From Salinibacterium sp. UTAS2018 (GTDB taxonomy: Bacteria > Actinomycetota > Actinomycetes > Actinomycetales > Microbacteriaceae): a stretch of DNA of 64,000 bases. A model generated the notes under the pieces. It was not told the origin of the DNA and searched no databases. It saw only the letters and a program-made list of their open reading frames with translations. Shown here in pieces: positions 28,437-36,355 of this stretch. The stretch lies in the NCBI RefSeq assembly GCF_004118935.1, contig NZ_CP035375.1, positions 1,736,001 to 1,800,000 of the forward strand, in the 5' to 3' direction. The translations under genes and the position numbers were made by a program. The stretch's first letter is position 1. Each line of letters opens with the position of its first letter.

Positions 28437-28904
28437 ATGGAAAGCGAAGACGGCAGCACCGAGCGTGATGACGCACGAGCGCAGCTAGATCTCATCACCG
28501 AAGACCGACAGGCGCTCGCCCAGCGCGTAGCCCAGCATCCGTGGTGGCACACCCTCGCCTCCGCCGCGATCACCGCGGTGATCGTTGCCGCACCGTTGTC
28601 GGGCAGCATGTGGATCGTGACCCTCATTAGCGTCCTGTTGATCAGCGCCTCCGCTGCGCTCGACAAAGAGTGCGACAAGAGGATGGGCGTTTCGATCATG
28701 AAGCCCGTGGGGCGCAGGAGCCTAGCGATCGTGATCACGCTCGTGACGGTCGAAGTCGCGCTATTCGCCGCATCCGTCGGCATCATGTTCGCCGAGCTCT
28801 CCGGATCGATCGCCGTGAACTCAGCGCTAGCTGCGGTCCTCATGATCGTCGGGCTCCGGATGCTCAGCCACACCATGGCGCAGGAAATCCGTCATGGCCG
28901 CTGA
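28437..28904 (+). CDS. Hypothetical four-helix membrane protein
   Basis: A 155-residue protein with a charged N-terminal 25 residues and about four hydrophobic segments (near 38-58, 60-78, 98-120, 125-145). The DUF family is not recognised. I start it at ATG 28437 because a -10 hexamer ends 7 nt before it. In-frame ATGs at 28380 and beyond lie in or upstream of the promoter. It overlaps the winged-helix gene by 11 nt. Pairs of a small membrane protein and a MarR/PadR-like regulator under a palindromic operator are common in actinobacteria, and the membrane protein may sense or answer the same stress. Confidence 0.68.
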   Translation: MESEDGSTERDDARAQLDLITEDRQALAQRVAQHPWWHTLASAAITAVIVAAPLSGSMWIVTLISVLLISASAALDKECDKRMGVSIMKPVGRRSLAIVITLVTVEVALFAASVGIMFAELSGSIAVNSALAAVLMIVGLRMLSHTMAQEIRHGR

Positions 28905-29199
28905 ACCCCGGTTCGACGAGTCAATTCACGCGTCCACCCGACTTCGCTTGTGCGCGGTTCTTCGCCCGCTGGACTCCGCCGAGTTTCGCGTCCTCATCAA
29001 CATCTTGGGGATGAGCGAAGCGAGTCTCTCCAAGACAATCCGCATCCTGGTGGAGCTCGGCTACGCCACGACCTCAAAACAACCCTCGCCGCAGCGCGAC
29101 GATAGTCGGCTGACGACAACCGTGCAGCTCACCCCCACCGGCAAAATGGCGTTCGACGGTCACCTCGCTGCGATCTCGGCGCTGGCCGACTTGGGCTGA
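28894..29199 (+). CDS. Winged-helix transcriptional regulator
   Basis: A 101-residue DNA-binding protein of the HTH_34/MarR-like type. Residues 15-75 form the helix-turn-helix (GMSEASLSKTIRILVELGYA) and wing (RLTTTVQLTPTGKMAFDGH). It is the second gene of the operon that begins at 28437 and is the probable repressor acting at the palindrome 28401-28423. There is no separate ligand domain, so sensing would be through the helical ends or the partner membrane protein. Confidence 0.82.
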   Translation: MAAEPRFDESIHASTRLRLCAVLRPLDSAEFRVLINILGMSEASLSKTIRILVELGYATTSKQPSPQRDDSRLTTTVQLTPTGKMAFDGHLAAISALADLG

Positions 29200-29200
29200 A

Positions 29201-29437
29201 TGGATCTCCCTGTTCCTCGGCTGGCACGAGGATGGCCGCGCCGGCGAGGAAGTGTTCTTCCCCGCGAAGGGCTACAAGTGAAACGACCTCAAGCAATACA
29301 ACGCCGTCATCCGCGCACAGCAAGCCGACCCCGGGTGGGCCGAAGCAGCAGGCCCCAGCCACTTCAGGTCGGCAGCGAAATACATTCGCGCGCGACTGCG
29401 CGCCCCGACCACACTGACAGCCGACCGCAACGCGTGA
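29201..29437 (+). pseudogene. Degraded coding fragment with an in-frame TGA
   Basis: The 254-nt gap between the winged-helix gene and 29454 contains a frame that reads like protein: WISLFLGWHEDGRAGEEVF, then FPAKGYK, a TGA at 29279-29281, and NDLKQYNAVIRAQQADPGW and following residues until a TGA at 29435. Amino-acid composition (Trp, Tyr, Phe, His well distributed) is unlike chance out-of-frame translation. TGA for TGG (Trp) is a single-base change. I see no start codon or recognisable family, so this is a probable gene remnant left after the winged-helix operon. Confidence 0.4.
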
Positions 29438-29453
29438 CGATTATGGTGGCCCC

Positions 29454-29855
29454 ATGAGGACGCGAACGCTACTGCCGATCGCTGGCGTGATCATTGCGGT
29501 CGTGGCTTTGGCCGTCCTTTCGGGGCGCTGGATCGACACCGCCATCTGGGGCGCCGACGGTGCTCGTGTCATCGACACGACGAGGCAGCTCATCCGCGCT
29601 GCATCCTCGGGTGACCAAGCTGCACTCGCGTGCGAACACTTTGCAACGGACTTTGGCGACCCGCAAGCCTGGAACGGGTTGCGGGCCGGTGAGCCCGAAA
29701 AGTTCGATGCGGCCACGTCTCTCGACCGATCGTCGCTCGACGCCTCCTGGAGCATCAACCTCGAAGGATCGAGCGAGACTAGCGACGTCAGCCCAAGTCT
29801 CGTCTTCTACCGCGAGATCGAAGACGGTCTGTGTGTCGCGGACGTCAGATGGTGA
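29454..29855 (+). CDS. Hypothetical secreted or membrane-anchored protein
   Basis: A 133-residue protein with an N-terminal hydrophobic segment (about 6-25, LLPIAGVIIAVVALAVLSGR) that acts as signal or anchor, and an extracytoplasmic part with two cysteines (Cys59 region ALACEHF and late GLCVADV) that could form a disulfide. No family is recognised. TATGGT at 29442-29447 lies 6 nt before the ATG, so it is probably a leaderless single gene. Confidence 0.65.
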   Translation: MRTRTLLPIAGVIIAVVALAVLSGRWIDTAIWGADGARVIDTTRQLIRAASSGDQAALACEHFATDFGDPQAWNGLRAGEPEKFDAATSLDRSSLDASWSINLEGSSETSDVSPSLVFYREIEDGLCVADVRW

Positions 29856-29967
29856 ACGACGGGCCTGAAAGTGGCTAGCTGAGGGGCCCCGTTATTGTCG
29901 CGCACCGGATTTCTGAGCGGACTCTCGAGGCCGCGACGCATCCCCTCTTCCGCGCCAGATAATGAAT

Positions 29968-30020
29968 GTTTATCCGTGCATTGCGCAATGCTAGGATAAA
30001 CGTGCATTGTGGGATGCACG
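29968..30020 (+). promoter_or_regulatory. hip operator: nested palindrome with HipB-like half-sites plus a second palindrome
   Basis: Arms GTTTATCC (29968-29975) and GGATAAAC (29994-30001) are perfectly inverted and enclose the perfect 14-bp palindrome GCATTGCGCAATGC (29978-29991). A second inverted repeat CGTGCAT/ATGCACG occupies 30001-30020, and CGTGCATTG is repeated directly in both. The outer arms contain TATCC and GGATA, the known E. coli HipB half-sites, but the spacing is 18 nt instead of 8. The site lies 58-110 nt before hipB. Confidence 0.7.
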
Positions 30021-30077
30021 GTTATGCGCGCATCGCTGCTTTTAGGCCAGGCAACACAAGAATGAAGGGAGCCTCCG

Positions 30078-30359
30078 ATGCCCACCATTGGAATCACCAA
30101 CTTCAAGGACCTCGGAGCCGTCGTAAAAGTCGCGCGACAAGCCCAGGGCATCCGCCAAGAGGACATCGCAGAAACGCTGGGATTCTCGCGCAACTATCTG
30201 CGCGAAATCGAATCCGGCAAACCGAATCTCTTTGCGTCCCGGCTCTTCCGCACTCTCAACAAGCTCGGCATCCGCGTCACTGTCACGTACGAACTCCCTC
30301 GTCACGGCTCAGAGATCGACGAGGGCCAGAGCGAGTCGGGGGCACGCCGTGGCGAGTGA
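30078..30359 (+). CDS. hipB: HipB-like XRE family antitoxin/repressor
   Basis: Helix-turn-helix protein of 93 residues, the DNA-binding antitoxin of a HipBA module. The XRE domain spans about 12-68, with IRQEDIAETLGFSRNYLREI as the recognition region and SGKPNLFASRLFRTLNKLGI following. The last 20 residues are charged and probably flexible. A strong Shine-Dalgarno AAGGGAG lies 8 nt before the ATG. The gene overlaps hipA by 11 nt. It is predicted to bind the palindromes at 29968-30020 and to hold HipA inactive. Confidence 0.88.
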   Translation: MPTIGITNFKDLGAVVKVARQAQGIRQEDIAETLGFSRNYLREIESGKPNLFASRLFRTLNKLGIRVTVTYELPRHGSEIDEGQSESGARRGE

Positions 30360-31623
30360 GCTGGCAGTCTTCCTGCACGAACAGCGCATCGGAACACTCA
30401 CTCGGGCTGCACGAGGTTCCACCGAGCAAGTGCAACTCACGTGGGCCGCCGACTACCAGCCAGGTGCTGTGCGTGTGACCGAAAGCTTCACCACCATCCC
30501 GGGCGCGCGCACCGACGTGAACCTTGTGTCACGGTTCCTCGGAGGTTACGGCCCCGAGGGCAACCAGCGCGAAGCGATGGCGTCGGAGCGCGGGATAGCC
30601 CCCAACGACCTTTTTGGTATCCTGCGCGAATTCGGCGGATCAATCGCCGGTGCCCTCACCTTTCTCCCGGCCGAAGATATCCCCGCAAGCTCGCCCTCCT
30701 ACGAGCCACTCAGTGACTCCGAACTGAACCGGATGCTGAAGAGGGCAGTTGAGGATCATGACCTCGGGCAGCGAGATGACAGCCGCTCGATGATCCCCGG
30801 CTTTCAACCCAAACTTCTGTTGGCGAACTTCGGAGCCGGATGGCTGCAGCCGCACGGTAGCGCGCACTCTACCCACATCATCAAGCCCCTCGTGCCCTCG
30901 CGCCCCCACCTGATCGCGGACGAATACTTCAGCCATGAGCTCACCCGCGCCATGGGATTGTCCCGTTTCGGTAGCGAACTCCACACCGTCGGCCAAACTC
31001 CCTATCTGGCGATCGAACGCTTCGACCGCACAGTCACCGGAGAAACGGTCACCCTCGTTCACCAGGAGGACTGCGCGCAGGCCCTCGGCCTCGACTGGGT
31101 GAACGCGAGCTCAAAGTTTCAAGACAAGATTTGGCCCGCGAATCCGCAACGGCCCAGCGCAGCCAGGATCGCTGAAGCCGCGGCAAGCTTGAACGGAGAG
31201 AACCCGCTATCGGAGTGGTTGCGTCAACTCACCTACCGGGTGCTCGTAGGCGACAACGATGGCCACGCAAAAAACACCGGAATCCTTCACCTCCCCGGCG
31301 AAGACACCCTCACCCAGGTCTACGACTCCGTGCCTAACCTCTACCAGTCTGGGCGGATCGACTGGACCATGGCCTTAGCGATCGATGGGCAATTCGACCA
31401 CCGCCACATCAGCGCCGAAAGACTCATCAACGAAGCCACACGTTGGGGAGTCATGACGCCGAGATCGATCGAAAAGACGGTGTCAGAAACCTTCGCCGCG
31501 TTTGACTCAGCGCTCAACAGCACTCGGCCACCCGTCGGCATTTCGCCCGGGCTTCTCGACGGAATGGAATGGAACCTGAGCCGCCTGCTAGCCGGAGATG
31601 AGATCAGCGAACCGCGCCGTTAG
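30349..31623 (+). CDS. hipA: HipA-like serine/threonine kinase toxin
   Basis: Kinase of 424 residues. An N-terminal HipA-N domain (about 5-105) precedes the kinase core. The flexible P-loop SMIPGFQPK (147-155) contains Ser147, equivalent to the autophosphorylated Ser150 of E. coli HipA. The catalytic loop GDNDGHAKN has Asp304, and Asp326 in VYDSVP is the likely metal ligand. I choose the GTG at 30349, which overlaps hipB. Longer frames into hipB are not credible. E. coli HipA phosphorylates glutamyl-tRNA synthetase and causes persistence; the target here is unknown. All key residues look intact. Confidence 0.9.
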   Translation: MASELAVFLHEQRIGTLTRAARGSTEQVQLTWAADYQPGAVRVTESFTTIPGARTDVNLVSRFLGGYGPEGNQREAMASERGIAPNDLFGILREFGGSIAGALTFLPAEDIPASSPSYEPLSDSELNRMLKRAVEDHDLGQRDDSRSMIPGFQPKLLLANFGAGWLQPHGSAHSTHIIKPLVPSRPHLIADEYFSHELTRAMGLSRFGSELHTVGQTPYLAIERFDRTVTGETVTLVHQEDCAQALGLDWVNASSKFQDKIWPANPQRPSAARIAEAAASLNGENPLSEWLRQLTYRVLVGDNDGHAKNTGILHLPGEDTLTQVYDSVPNLYQSGRIDWTMALAIDGQFDHRHISAERLINEATRWGVMTPRSIEKTVSETFAAFDSALNSTRPPVGISPGLLDGMEWNLSRLLAGDEISEPRR

Positions 31624-31734
31624 GGGATCTCTCTGCTGGCATCCGCGCAGGCAGCTTATGTCGGTCGGGATCACCCAGGGTCGTGCTTATCACTACATCC
31701 GAGGTGACGTCGAGCGGATGCCGCCAAGACGGTG

Positions 31735-32568
31735 TCAGTTGGCGCAGAGCCGTGTGGTCCAGTCATCCATTCGCGCGCGGAGGGCGCTCTCAGTGAGGTC
31801 GCTGTACCCGACACCGAGATAGTTGGGGGCCCAGGTTTCAACGCGCGAGGCTGACCGCGCGGCAGCCACCAGATCCCACGAATGGATGTCGGGCAGGGAG
31901 TACCCCGATTCGCGCTCGTACTCAGCGAGAAAATGATCTGCGGCGTCGCTAGATCCGAGGAGCACGAGGTCGAGGCGGCACCATGACACATCCAAGCCGC
32001 GTGGAGCGCTGCGAGCGCCCGACCAGTCGACGACACCGGTGAGCACGTCACCCTCCCACAGAGCATTTCCGCACCAGAAATCGTAGTGAGTGAGAACGTG
32101 GTTGGCCAGGTCGAGCTGCTGCCACGCTGTGCGTCCGCGAGTCTCTATCTCACTGTCGCCGTGCGGGGTTTCCCACGACAGGGTTCGGAGGCCGACGTTG
32201 TCGAGTTGGTGAATCTGCGCCAACGCGGCCGCCATTTGTTCGGCGACCCTGCGCAGCGGCACATCGGGCGAGGGCGGGCCGCCGGCGACCACTGACGTGA
32301 CGAGGAACGGGCGAGCGCCAAACTGCCCCGCAGCGACGAGCCGCGGCACACGATCGCCTAGCGGGGCGACCCGGTCGAGAATCTGCGGCTCGTGCGCGAC
32401 CGCATCATCCAGTGGCGGGAACACTCTGACGACATACTCGGTGGTCGAGTCCGCGACCACAAGGGTCGTCGCGTGCTGTCCGCCAGCCAGCTGTCGGACG
32501 AGCGTGATCGTCCGGCCCAGCACATCTGACACCGCGGCGATAACGCCATCCAACTCCACGACCGTCAC
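31735..32568 (-). CDS. Aminoglycoside phosphotransferase-fold kinase
   Basis: Small-molecule kinase-like protein of 277 residues with an APH/choline-kinase fold. The catalytic loop is HYDFWCGN (Brenner-type HxDxxxxN) and the metal-binding Asp is in GVVDWSGAR. The substrate is not predictable and resistance should not be assumed. The GTG at 32568 follows the DUF1648 stop by one base, so it is coupled. The in-frame upstream ATG would lie inside the preceding gene. It is the third gene of the GntR-DUF1648-APH operon. Confidence 0.83.
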   Translation of the reverse strand: MTVVELDGVIAAVSDVLGRTITLVRQLAGGQHATTLVVADSTTEYVVRVFPPLDDAVAHEPQILDRVAPLGDRVPRLVAAGQFGARPFLVTSVVAGGPPSPDVPLRRVAEQMAAALAQIHQLDNVGLRTLSWETPHGDSEIETRGRTAWQQLDLANHVLTHYDFWCGNALWEGDVLTGVVDWSGARSAPRGLDVSWCRLDLVLLGSSDAADHFLAEYERESGYSLPDIHSWDLVAAARSASRVETWAPNYLGVGYSDLTESALRARMDDWTTRLCAN

Positions 32569-32569
32569 G

Positions 32570-33580
32570 TTATTCCTGTTCGATTTCCGAGCTGGGGGCA
32601 GAGAGTGCGGAGGCCCGGCGCTGGTCGCGGAGCGTTGCCAGAAGAGCGGCCGGCACGCCGGGATCATCCACGGTGATAGCGAACTGTTTTCCGCCGATGG
32701 TGGTCACGACCAAGCCGGGACCCGTGCGGAGGATGAGCGCAGACTTTCCGGGCAAGACTCGGTACCCCCATCCGCCCCACTCTTTCGGCGTGATCTCGGC
32801 AGCATCAACGGCGTCGATCTCGTCAAGACGGATGCGTTTCAGCGGCACCCGAAGTAGCTCGGAAACGACTCGCAAGCCTCGCCAATCTGCGGTCACTCGG
32901 TAGCGGCTCAACGAAAGCAGCACCACAGCGGTGACGGCGATTGTAACGAGCACGACCGCCGAGTCGGCGACGTCATTGGCGGCTGCCGCGATCCAGAAGA
33001 AAACGATTCCCGCCGCGGCCAGCGCTACCGCGACCCACAAGAAGAGCCGTGCGGTGACAACGCGTGACCATGCACCACCCTCGTCGGGGCCCAGCGTTGT
33101 CCGCTCCTCCACGTCGCTCGAGGTGAGGCGCGACTTGGGGAGGACCAAGAAAGGGAGGAGGCCGTAGGCGTAAGACACGAAGCCGAGAACCAGCCACGGT
33201 CCCTGTACCACCTCGTACGGGTCGCCGGCTTGCATCGTGAGGTAGGCGGAGACCAACCACGTTTGCGCTCCGATGCCTGCGGGGAGTCCGGCGATCAAGA
33301 AACCATAGCGCCGCGTGGAGGCCAGAAGGCTGGGCCAGACGCCAATGACCACGCTGGCTACTGCCGCGGAGCCGGTCAGCGCCACTGCCAGCGTGAGGAA
33401 TTGCATCGCACCCATCACGCCATCGGCGGGGCCTGTGCCCGACCAATGAGAGGCAAGCTCGGGTGGCAGCTGATTTCGCCACAGGGCAAACGAACCGAGA
33501 ACAGCCGCGAGAGGAACGAACATAATGACAACAGCGGCGGCTCTGCGCGCGGTTGAACGTGGAGCGGTTATCTCGGTCAT
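32570..33580 (-). CDS. DUF1648 membrane protein with a C-terminal PH-like domain
   Basis: A 336-residue protein with about seven hydrophobic segments. The DUF1648 hallmark ELASHWSGTGPADG lies at 41-54 after the first helix. The C-terminal 110 residues are soluble (RYRVTADWRGLRVVSELLRV onward) and resemble a bacterial PH-type domain. Genes of this type commonly sit beside GntR/YtrA regulators. The ATG overlaps the regulator stop (ATGA). No function is established; a cell-envelope stress or signalling role is a guess. Confidence 0.8.
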   Translation of the reverse strand: MTEITAPRSTARRAAAVVIMFVPLAAVLGSFALWRNQLPPELASHWSGTGPADGVMGAMQFLTLAVALTGSAAVASVVIGVWPSLLASTRRYGFLIAGLPAGIGAQTWLVSAYLTMQAGDPYEVVQGPWLVLGFVSYAYGLLPFLVLPKSRLTSSDVEERTTLGPDEGGAWSRVVTARLFLWVAVALAAAGIVFFWIAAAANDVADSAVVLVTIAVTAVVLLSLSRYRVTADWRGLRVVSELLRVPLKRIRLDEIDAVDAAEITPKEWGGWGYRVLPGKSALILRTGPGLVVTTIGGKQFAITVDDPGVPAALLATLRDQRRASALSAPSSEIEQE

Positions 33581-33933
33581 TGTGGTTCCGATCGGTTGAT
33601 CAAGTGGATGACTTCGGCCCGGGTCATTCCCAGATTGCGCGCTTCTGTCATGAGCTGCTCGGCGAGTTCAGTGACGCGCGACAAACCGGTCAGGGCATCC
33701 TTTCGAATGAAGGCGCCTCTGCCCTGACGCATCTCGAGAAGGCCTTCGTTTCGCAACTCCGTATAGGCGCGCAACACGGTGTGCATGTTCACTTGAAGCG
33801 CCTTGGCGAGGTCTCGCGCTGGAGGCAAGCGTTCGCCGGGAGCCAACTCGCCAGCGTCGACGCTCGAACGGACCTGTTGCGCAATCTGCTGAGTCAACGG
33901 CAGCGGCGATGCGCGGTCGACTCGGAACAACAT
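33577..33933 (-). CDS. GntR family regulator, YtrA type
   Basis: Small GntR protein of 118 residues: a winged helix (about 8-75, LPPARDLAKALQVNMHTVLRAY) and a short helical tail instead of a large ligand domain, which defines the YtrA subfamily. The start is the ATG at 33933, because TACAAT (reverse strand, 33940-33945) lies 6 nt upstream. An in-frame ATG at 33969 would be upstream of that promoter. It heads the operon with DUF1648 and APH-fold genes and probably represses it through the palindrome at 33938-33957. Confidence 0.88.
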   Translation of the reverse strand: MLFRVDRASPLPLTQQIAQQVRSSVDAGELAPGERLPPARDLAKALQVNMHTVLRAYTELRNEGLLEMRQGRGAFIRKDALTGLSRVTELAEQLMTEARNLGMTRAEVIHLINRSEPQ

Positions 33934-33937
33934 AGGA

Positions 33938-33957
33938 ACATTGTAATAGAACAATGT
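33938..33957 (-). promoter_or_regulatory. YtrA-type operator over the -10 of the GntR operon
   Basis: Perfect 7-bp arms ACATTGT and ACAATGT with a 6-nt centre. On the reverse strand the right part supplies TACAAT, the predicted -10, six bases before the ATG at 33933. A protein bound here would cover the transcription start. Confidence 0.68.
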
Positions 33958-34125
33958 GCTCGATCGCACGTGTCTTCAGAGAACGAGGCACGGCGGATGC
34001 GGACGGGATCACCGAAGGAGTCCTCGCAGGATCGAACGATGCCAGTCGCTCTCTCATGGTTTGCTTGCCTATCGCAGCCGCCCAGCCGCAAGCCACGTCG
34101 CGAGCCCGAGTGAGATGCTAGTCGC

Positions 34126-34710
34126 GTGAGTGCATCCGCGAATCGTGAGCACACTGCGATTGCGGTGCGCCCTTATACCGAGCTGGATGCCGCCAACACG
34201 TTGGCGATTTTCATCGCCGCGGTGACTGAAACGGCATCCGCGGACTACACCGCCGAGCAGACGGAAGTCTGGGCGGATATCAATGCGCGGGACCTGCGCT
34301 CCTGGGGCCGCGCGACGGCGGCGCGGAACAGTTTCGTCGCCACCATCGATGACGAGGTCGCAGGGTTCTCCGATGTGGGCACCACCGGCTACATCGACAT
34401 GATGTTCGTCGCACCACGCTTTCTGCGACGCGGGGTTGCGCGGCAGCTTCTCGAACACGGAGAGGCCTTGGCGCGCAAAGCCGGAGCACGCGCCTTGACA
34501 GCCGACGTGAGCATCACGGCCCGGCCGTTCTTCGAACGTTTCGGATTCGTCGTCACTGCAGAGCAGCATCCAGTGAAACGCGGCGTTGAGCTGACGAACT
34601 TCGCGATGCTCAAACCCCTGCCCCAATCAGCGCTCACAGTTAGTGAAGTGACCGCAGGTTCGGCGGTAACAGGCCGGAGAAATCCGCTCTTTGCAGCCCG
34701 CGATTCTTGA
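34126..34710 (+). CDS. GNAT family N-acetyltransferase
   Basis: Acetyltransferase of 194 residues. The acetyl-CoA loop is MFVAPRFLRRGVARQLLEHG (about 89-108), followed by ARPFFERFGFVV (motif B). It starts with GTG. About 30 residues after the domain are Ala/Arg/Thr-rich and probably disordered. Substrate unknown. It lies divergent from the GntR operon and ahead of a small membrane-protein gene with its own promoter. Confidence 0.87.
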   Translation: MSASANREHTAIAVRPYTELDAANTLAIFIAAVTETASADYTAEQTEVWADINARDLRSWGRATAARNSFVATIDDEVAGFSDVGTTGYIDMMFVAPRFLRRGVARQLLEHGEALARKAGARALTADVSITARPFFERFGFVVTAEQHPVKRGVELTNFAMLKPLPQSALTVSEVTAGSAVTGRRNPLFAARDS

Positions 34711-34735
34711 GCAGCGCAGCCGATAATATTGCAGA

Positions 34736-35131
34736 ATGACCGAACCTGAAGGCGCGTGGGGAGCGGTGCTCGAAACGATGTCCTGGGTCGGACTCGTTCC
34801 CGGCATCCCGCTGCTCATCTTCGGGTGGATTCTCGCTCTGCGGGCGTGCAAGTGGATCGCGACCACTGCCGAGGTTTTCGAAGCCGGAGGCTTTCAGGGC
34901 TTCCGCTGGTCCGATAGCGATGGCAGGCAGCACTCCGTCCTTCACGAGCCGTCTGAAGCTCCCATCATGGATGTCGGCACCCACGTGACTCTGCACTACG
35001 ACCAGTGCCATCCCTCGCGATGGAGTCTCGCGCGGCCGCGCCGCACGAACGGCGCGATCCTCATCGGTTCAATCCTCACCGGAATCGGCCTCCTGAGCGT
35101 CGTTGCGGGATTCACTCTGATGGCTTTCTGA
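34736..35131 (+). CDS. Small DUF3592-like membrane protein
   Basis: A 131-residue protein with transmembrane helices at about 15-37 and 104-129 flanking a soluble beta-rich loop, the layout of DUF3592 proteins (GFRWSDSDGRQHS, then a late HVTLHYDQCHPSRW segment). The function is unknown. TAATAT (34724-34729) lies 6 nt before the ATG, predicting a leaderless mRNA. It is convergent with the HAAS-domain gene. Confidence 0.65.
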   Translation: MTEPEGAWGAVLETMSWVGLVPGIPLLIFGWILALRACKWIATTAEVFEAGGFQGFRWSDSDGRQHSVLHEPSEAPIMDVGTHVTLHYDQCHPSRWSLARPRRTNGAILIGSILTGIGLLSVVAGFTLMAF

Positions 35132-35220
35132 GCCAGCGATCCCTCCGAAACCGGGGTCCGGCTGATTAATCCTTGGAACGACCGCTGATCGCCCCTGAAC
35201 CAAACGATCGGGCGCGAGAA

Positions 35221-35871
35221 TCACACAGTAACGAGGCGCTGAGCATCCCGCACATGATGACGTCGAAGGGAGATCAGCAGCCACGTTCCGACCGCGAGCT
35301 GACCCACGATGGCGACGAGGAGCCCAAACGCGATGAAGTCCACACCGCCAGGGAGTAGAGGGTTCACCGGTTCGCCCCCGCTGCCCTGACTGCCGTTGAC
35401 GATATAACCCGAAACCGCTATCGCCACGGCTACGGTGACCGCCACGATCGCGAGCGGCACGAGGGTCGCGATCCACTTCTGTCGGCGCGTCCACACCCGC
35501 GAGAACCACACCATCACGACACCGGCAACCGCGCCGACCACGGGGATAACCATGCCGCCGACCATGACGAGTACGGCTGCAACAATCTCAAACCAGGGCG
35601 CCCGTCGCGACGATTCCTGCGCCTTGGGCGAAGCTGCGGGCGGAGCTGCGGGCGGAGCCGAGGGCGATTGGTCGCGCGCTTCGGCCGCGATGAACTGGGG
35701 ATCACCGAGGGCCCGAATCCGCGTCGCCGCATCCGCAGCACTGAGGCCTTCCAGCTCCTCAGCAACCTCGCCCAGAATGGCGTCGCCGACCTCAGCGGGA
35801 ACACCCGTCAGCGCAGATTTCAACTCGGCGAGATACTTGTGGGCGACCTCAGTCGTATGCGAATCAGGCAT
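35221..35871 (-). CDS. HAAS-domain membrane protein, partner of PadR
   Basis: A 216-residue protein. The N-terminal 60 residues (KYLAELKSALTGVPAEVGDA, then VAEELEGLSAADAATRIRALG) form a HAAS-type alpha-helical signalling domain. A Pro/Ala-rich linker (about 70-85) leads to four hydrophobic segments. The ATG at 35871 overlaps the padR-type gene by 8 nt, so both are one operon. PadR-HAAS pairs are widespread in Gram-positive bacteria and probably report envelope stress; the mechanism is not established. Confidence 0.75.
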   Translation of the reverse strand: MPDSHTTEVAHKYLAELKSALTGVPAEVGDAILGEVAEELEGLSAADAATRIRALGDPQFIAAEARDQSPSAPPAAPPAASPKAQESSRRAPWFEIVAAVLVMVGGMVIPVVGAVAGVVMVWFSRVWTRRQKWIATLVPLAIVAVTVAVAIAVSGYIVNGSQGSGGEPVNPLLPGGVDFIAFGLLVAIVGQLAVGTWLLISLRRHHVRDAQRLVTV

Positions 35872-36202
35872 GGTGCGGATCCTCTCCAATGATGTCGTGA
35901 ACGGTTTGAGCAAATGGTGCCCACTGGCTTCGAAAGGTATTCAGAACCTCGACCCCCAGCGGAGTCAGTTCGTAGTATTTGCGCACCGGGCCAGCATCCG
36001 AAGCTTCGTCGTACGTGCTCACCACACCCTGCGCCCGCATGCGAGTCAACATTGGATACAGCGTGCCAATGCTGGCGATGAGGTTGTGCGCGATCAGCTT
36101 TTCGGACAGCTGCCAGCCATACATCGGCTGCTGCGCCAGAATGCCCAGGATGCACGCTTCTGCCACGCCTTTGCGGAGCTGAGATCCCACATCCACTTTC
36201 AT
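35864..36202 (-). CDS. PadR family transcriptional regulator
   Basis: A 112-residue winged-helix protein of the short PadR-s2 type. The HTH spans about 8-85 (ILGILAQQPMYGWQLSEKL, ASIGTLYPMLTRMRAQG). The ATG at 36202 is chosen because TACCGT (reverse strand, 36209-36214) lies 6 nt upstream. The in-frame ATG at 36274 precedes the promoter and operator. It is expected to repress its own operon through the palindrome at 36212-36232. Confidence 0.88.
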   Translation of the reverse strand: MKVDVGSQLRKGVAEACILGILAQQPMYGWQLSEKLIAHNLIASIGTLYPMLTRMRAQGVVSTYDEASDAGPVRKYYELTPLGVEVLNTFRSQWAPFAQTVHDIIGEDPHHA

Positions 36203-36211
36203 AAAACGACG

Positions 36212-36232
36212 GTACCTTGCTAGGCAAGTTAC
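36212..36232 (-). promoter_or_regulatory. PadR operator in the spacer of its own promoter
   Basis: Arms GTACCTTGC (36212-36220) and GCAAGTTAC (36224-36232) pair at 8 of 9 positions around TAG. On the reverse strand the palindrome fills the 17-nt spacer between TTGCGG (-35) and TACCGT (-10), which ends 6 nt before the ATG at 36202. CTTGC-N3-GCAAG cores are typical of PadR sites. Confidence 0.75.
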
Positions 36233-36294
36233 CGCAATGCCCACGCCCTTCGGCTGCGGCTCCTCAGGGCTCAACCGCGACGCCTACGCCTAGG

Positions 36295-36300
36295 TAGACT
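36295..36300 (+). promoter_or_regulatory. Predicted -10 element of purL
   Basis: TAGACT, the same hexamer as at purS (13065-13070). It places the transcript start near 36307. That would exclude the Shine-Dalgarno-like GGAGG at 36301-36305 and favours the GTG at 36356 with GGGAGAAG as the purL start. Confidence 0.45.
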
Positions 36301-36355
36301 GGAGGCGGCCGGCGTGAGCACCCCGGCATCCACAATCTTCTGGGAGAAGCCCCTC

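Noticed and set aside
31735..32568. Aminoglycoside resistance gene
   Set aside because: Only the general phosphotransferase fold is supported; the gene is in a GntR-DUF1648 operon without resistance context.
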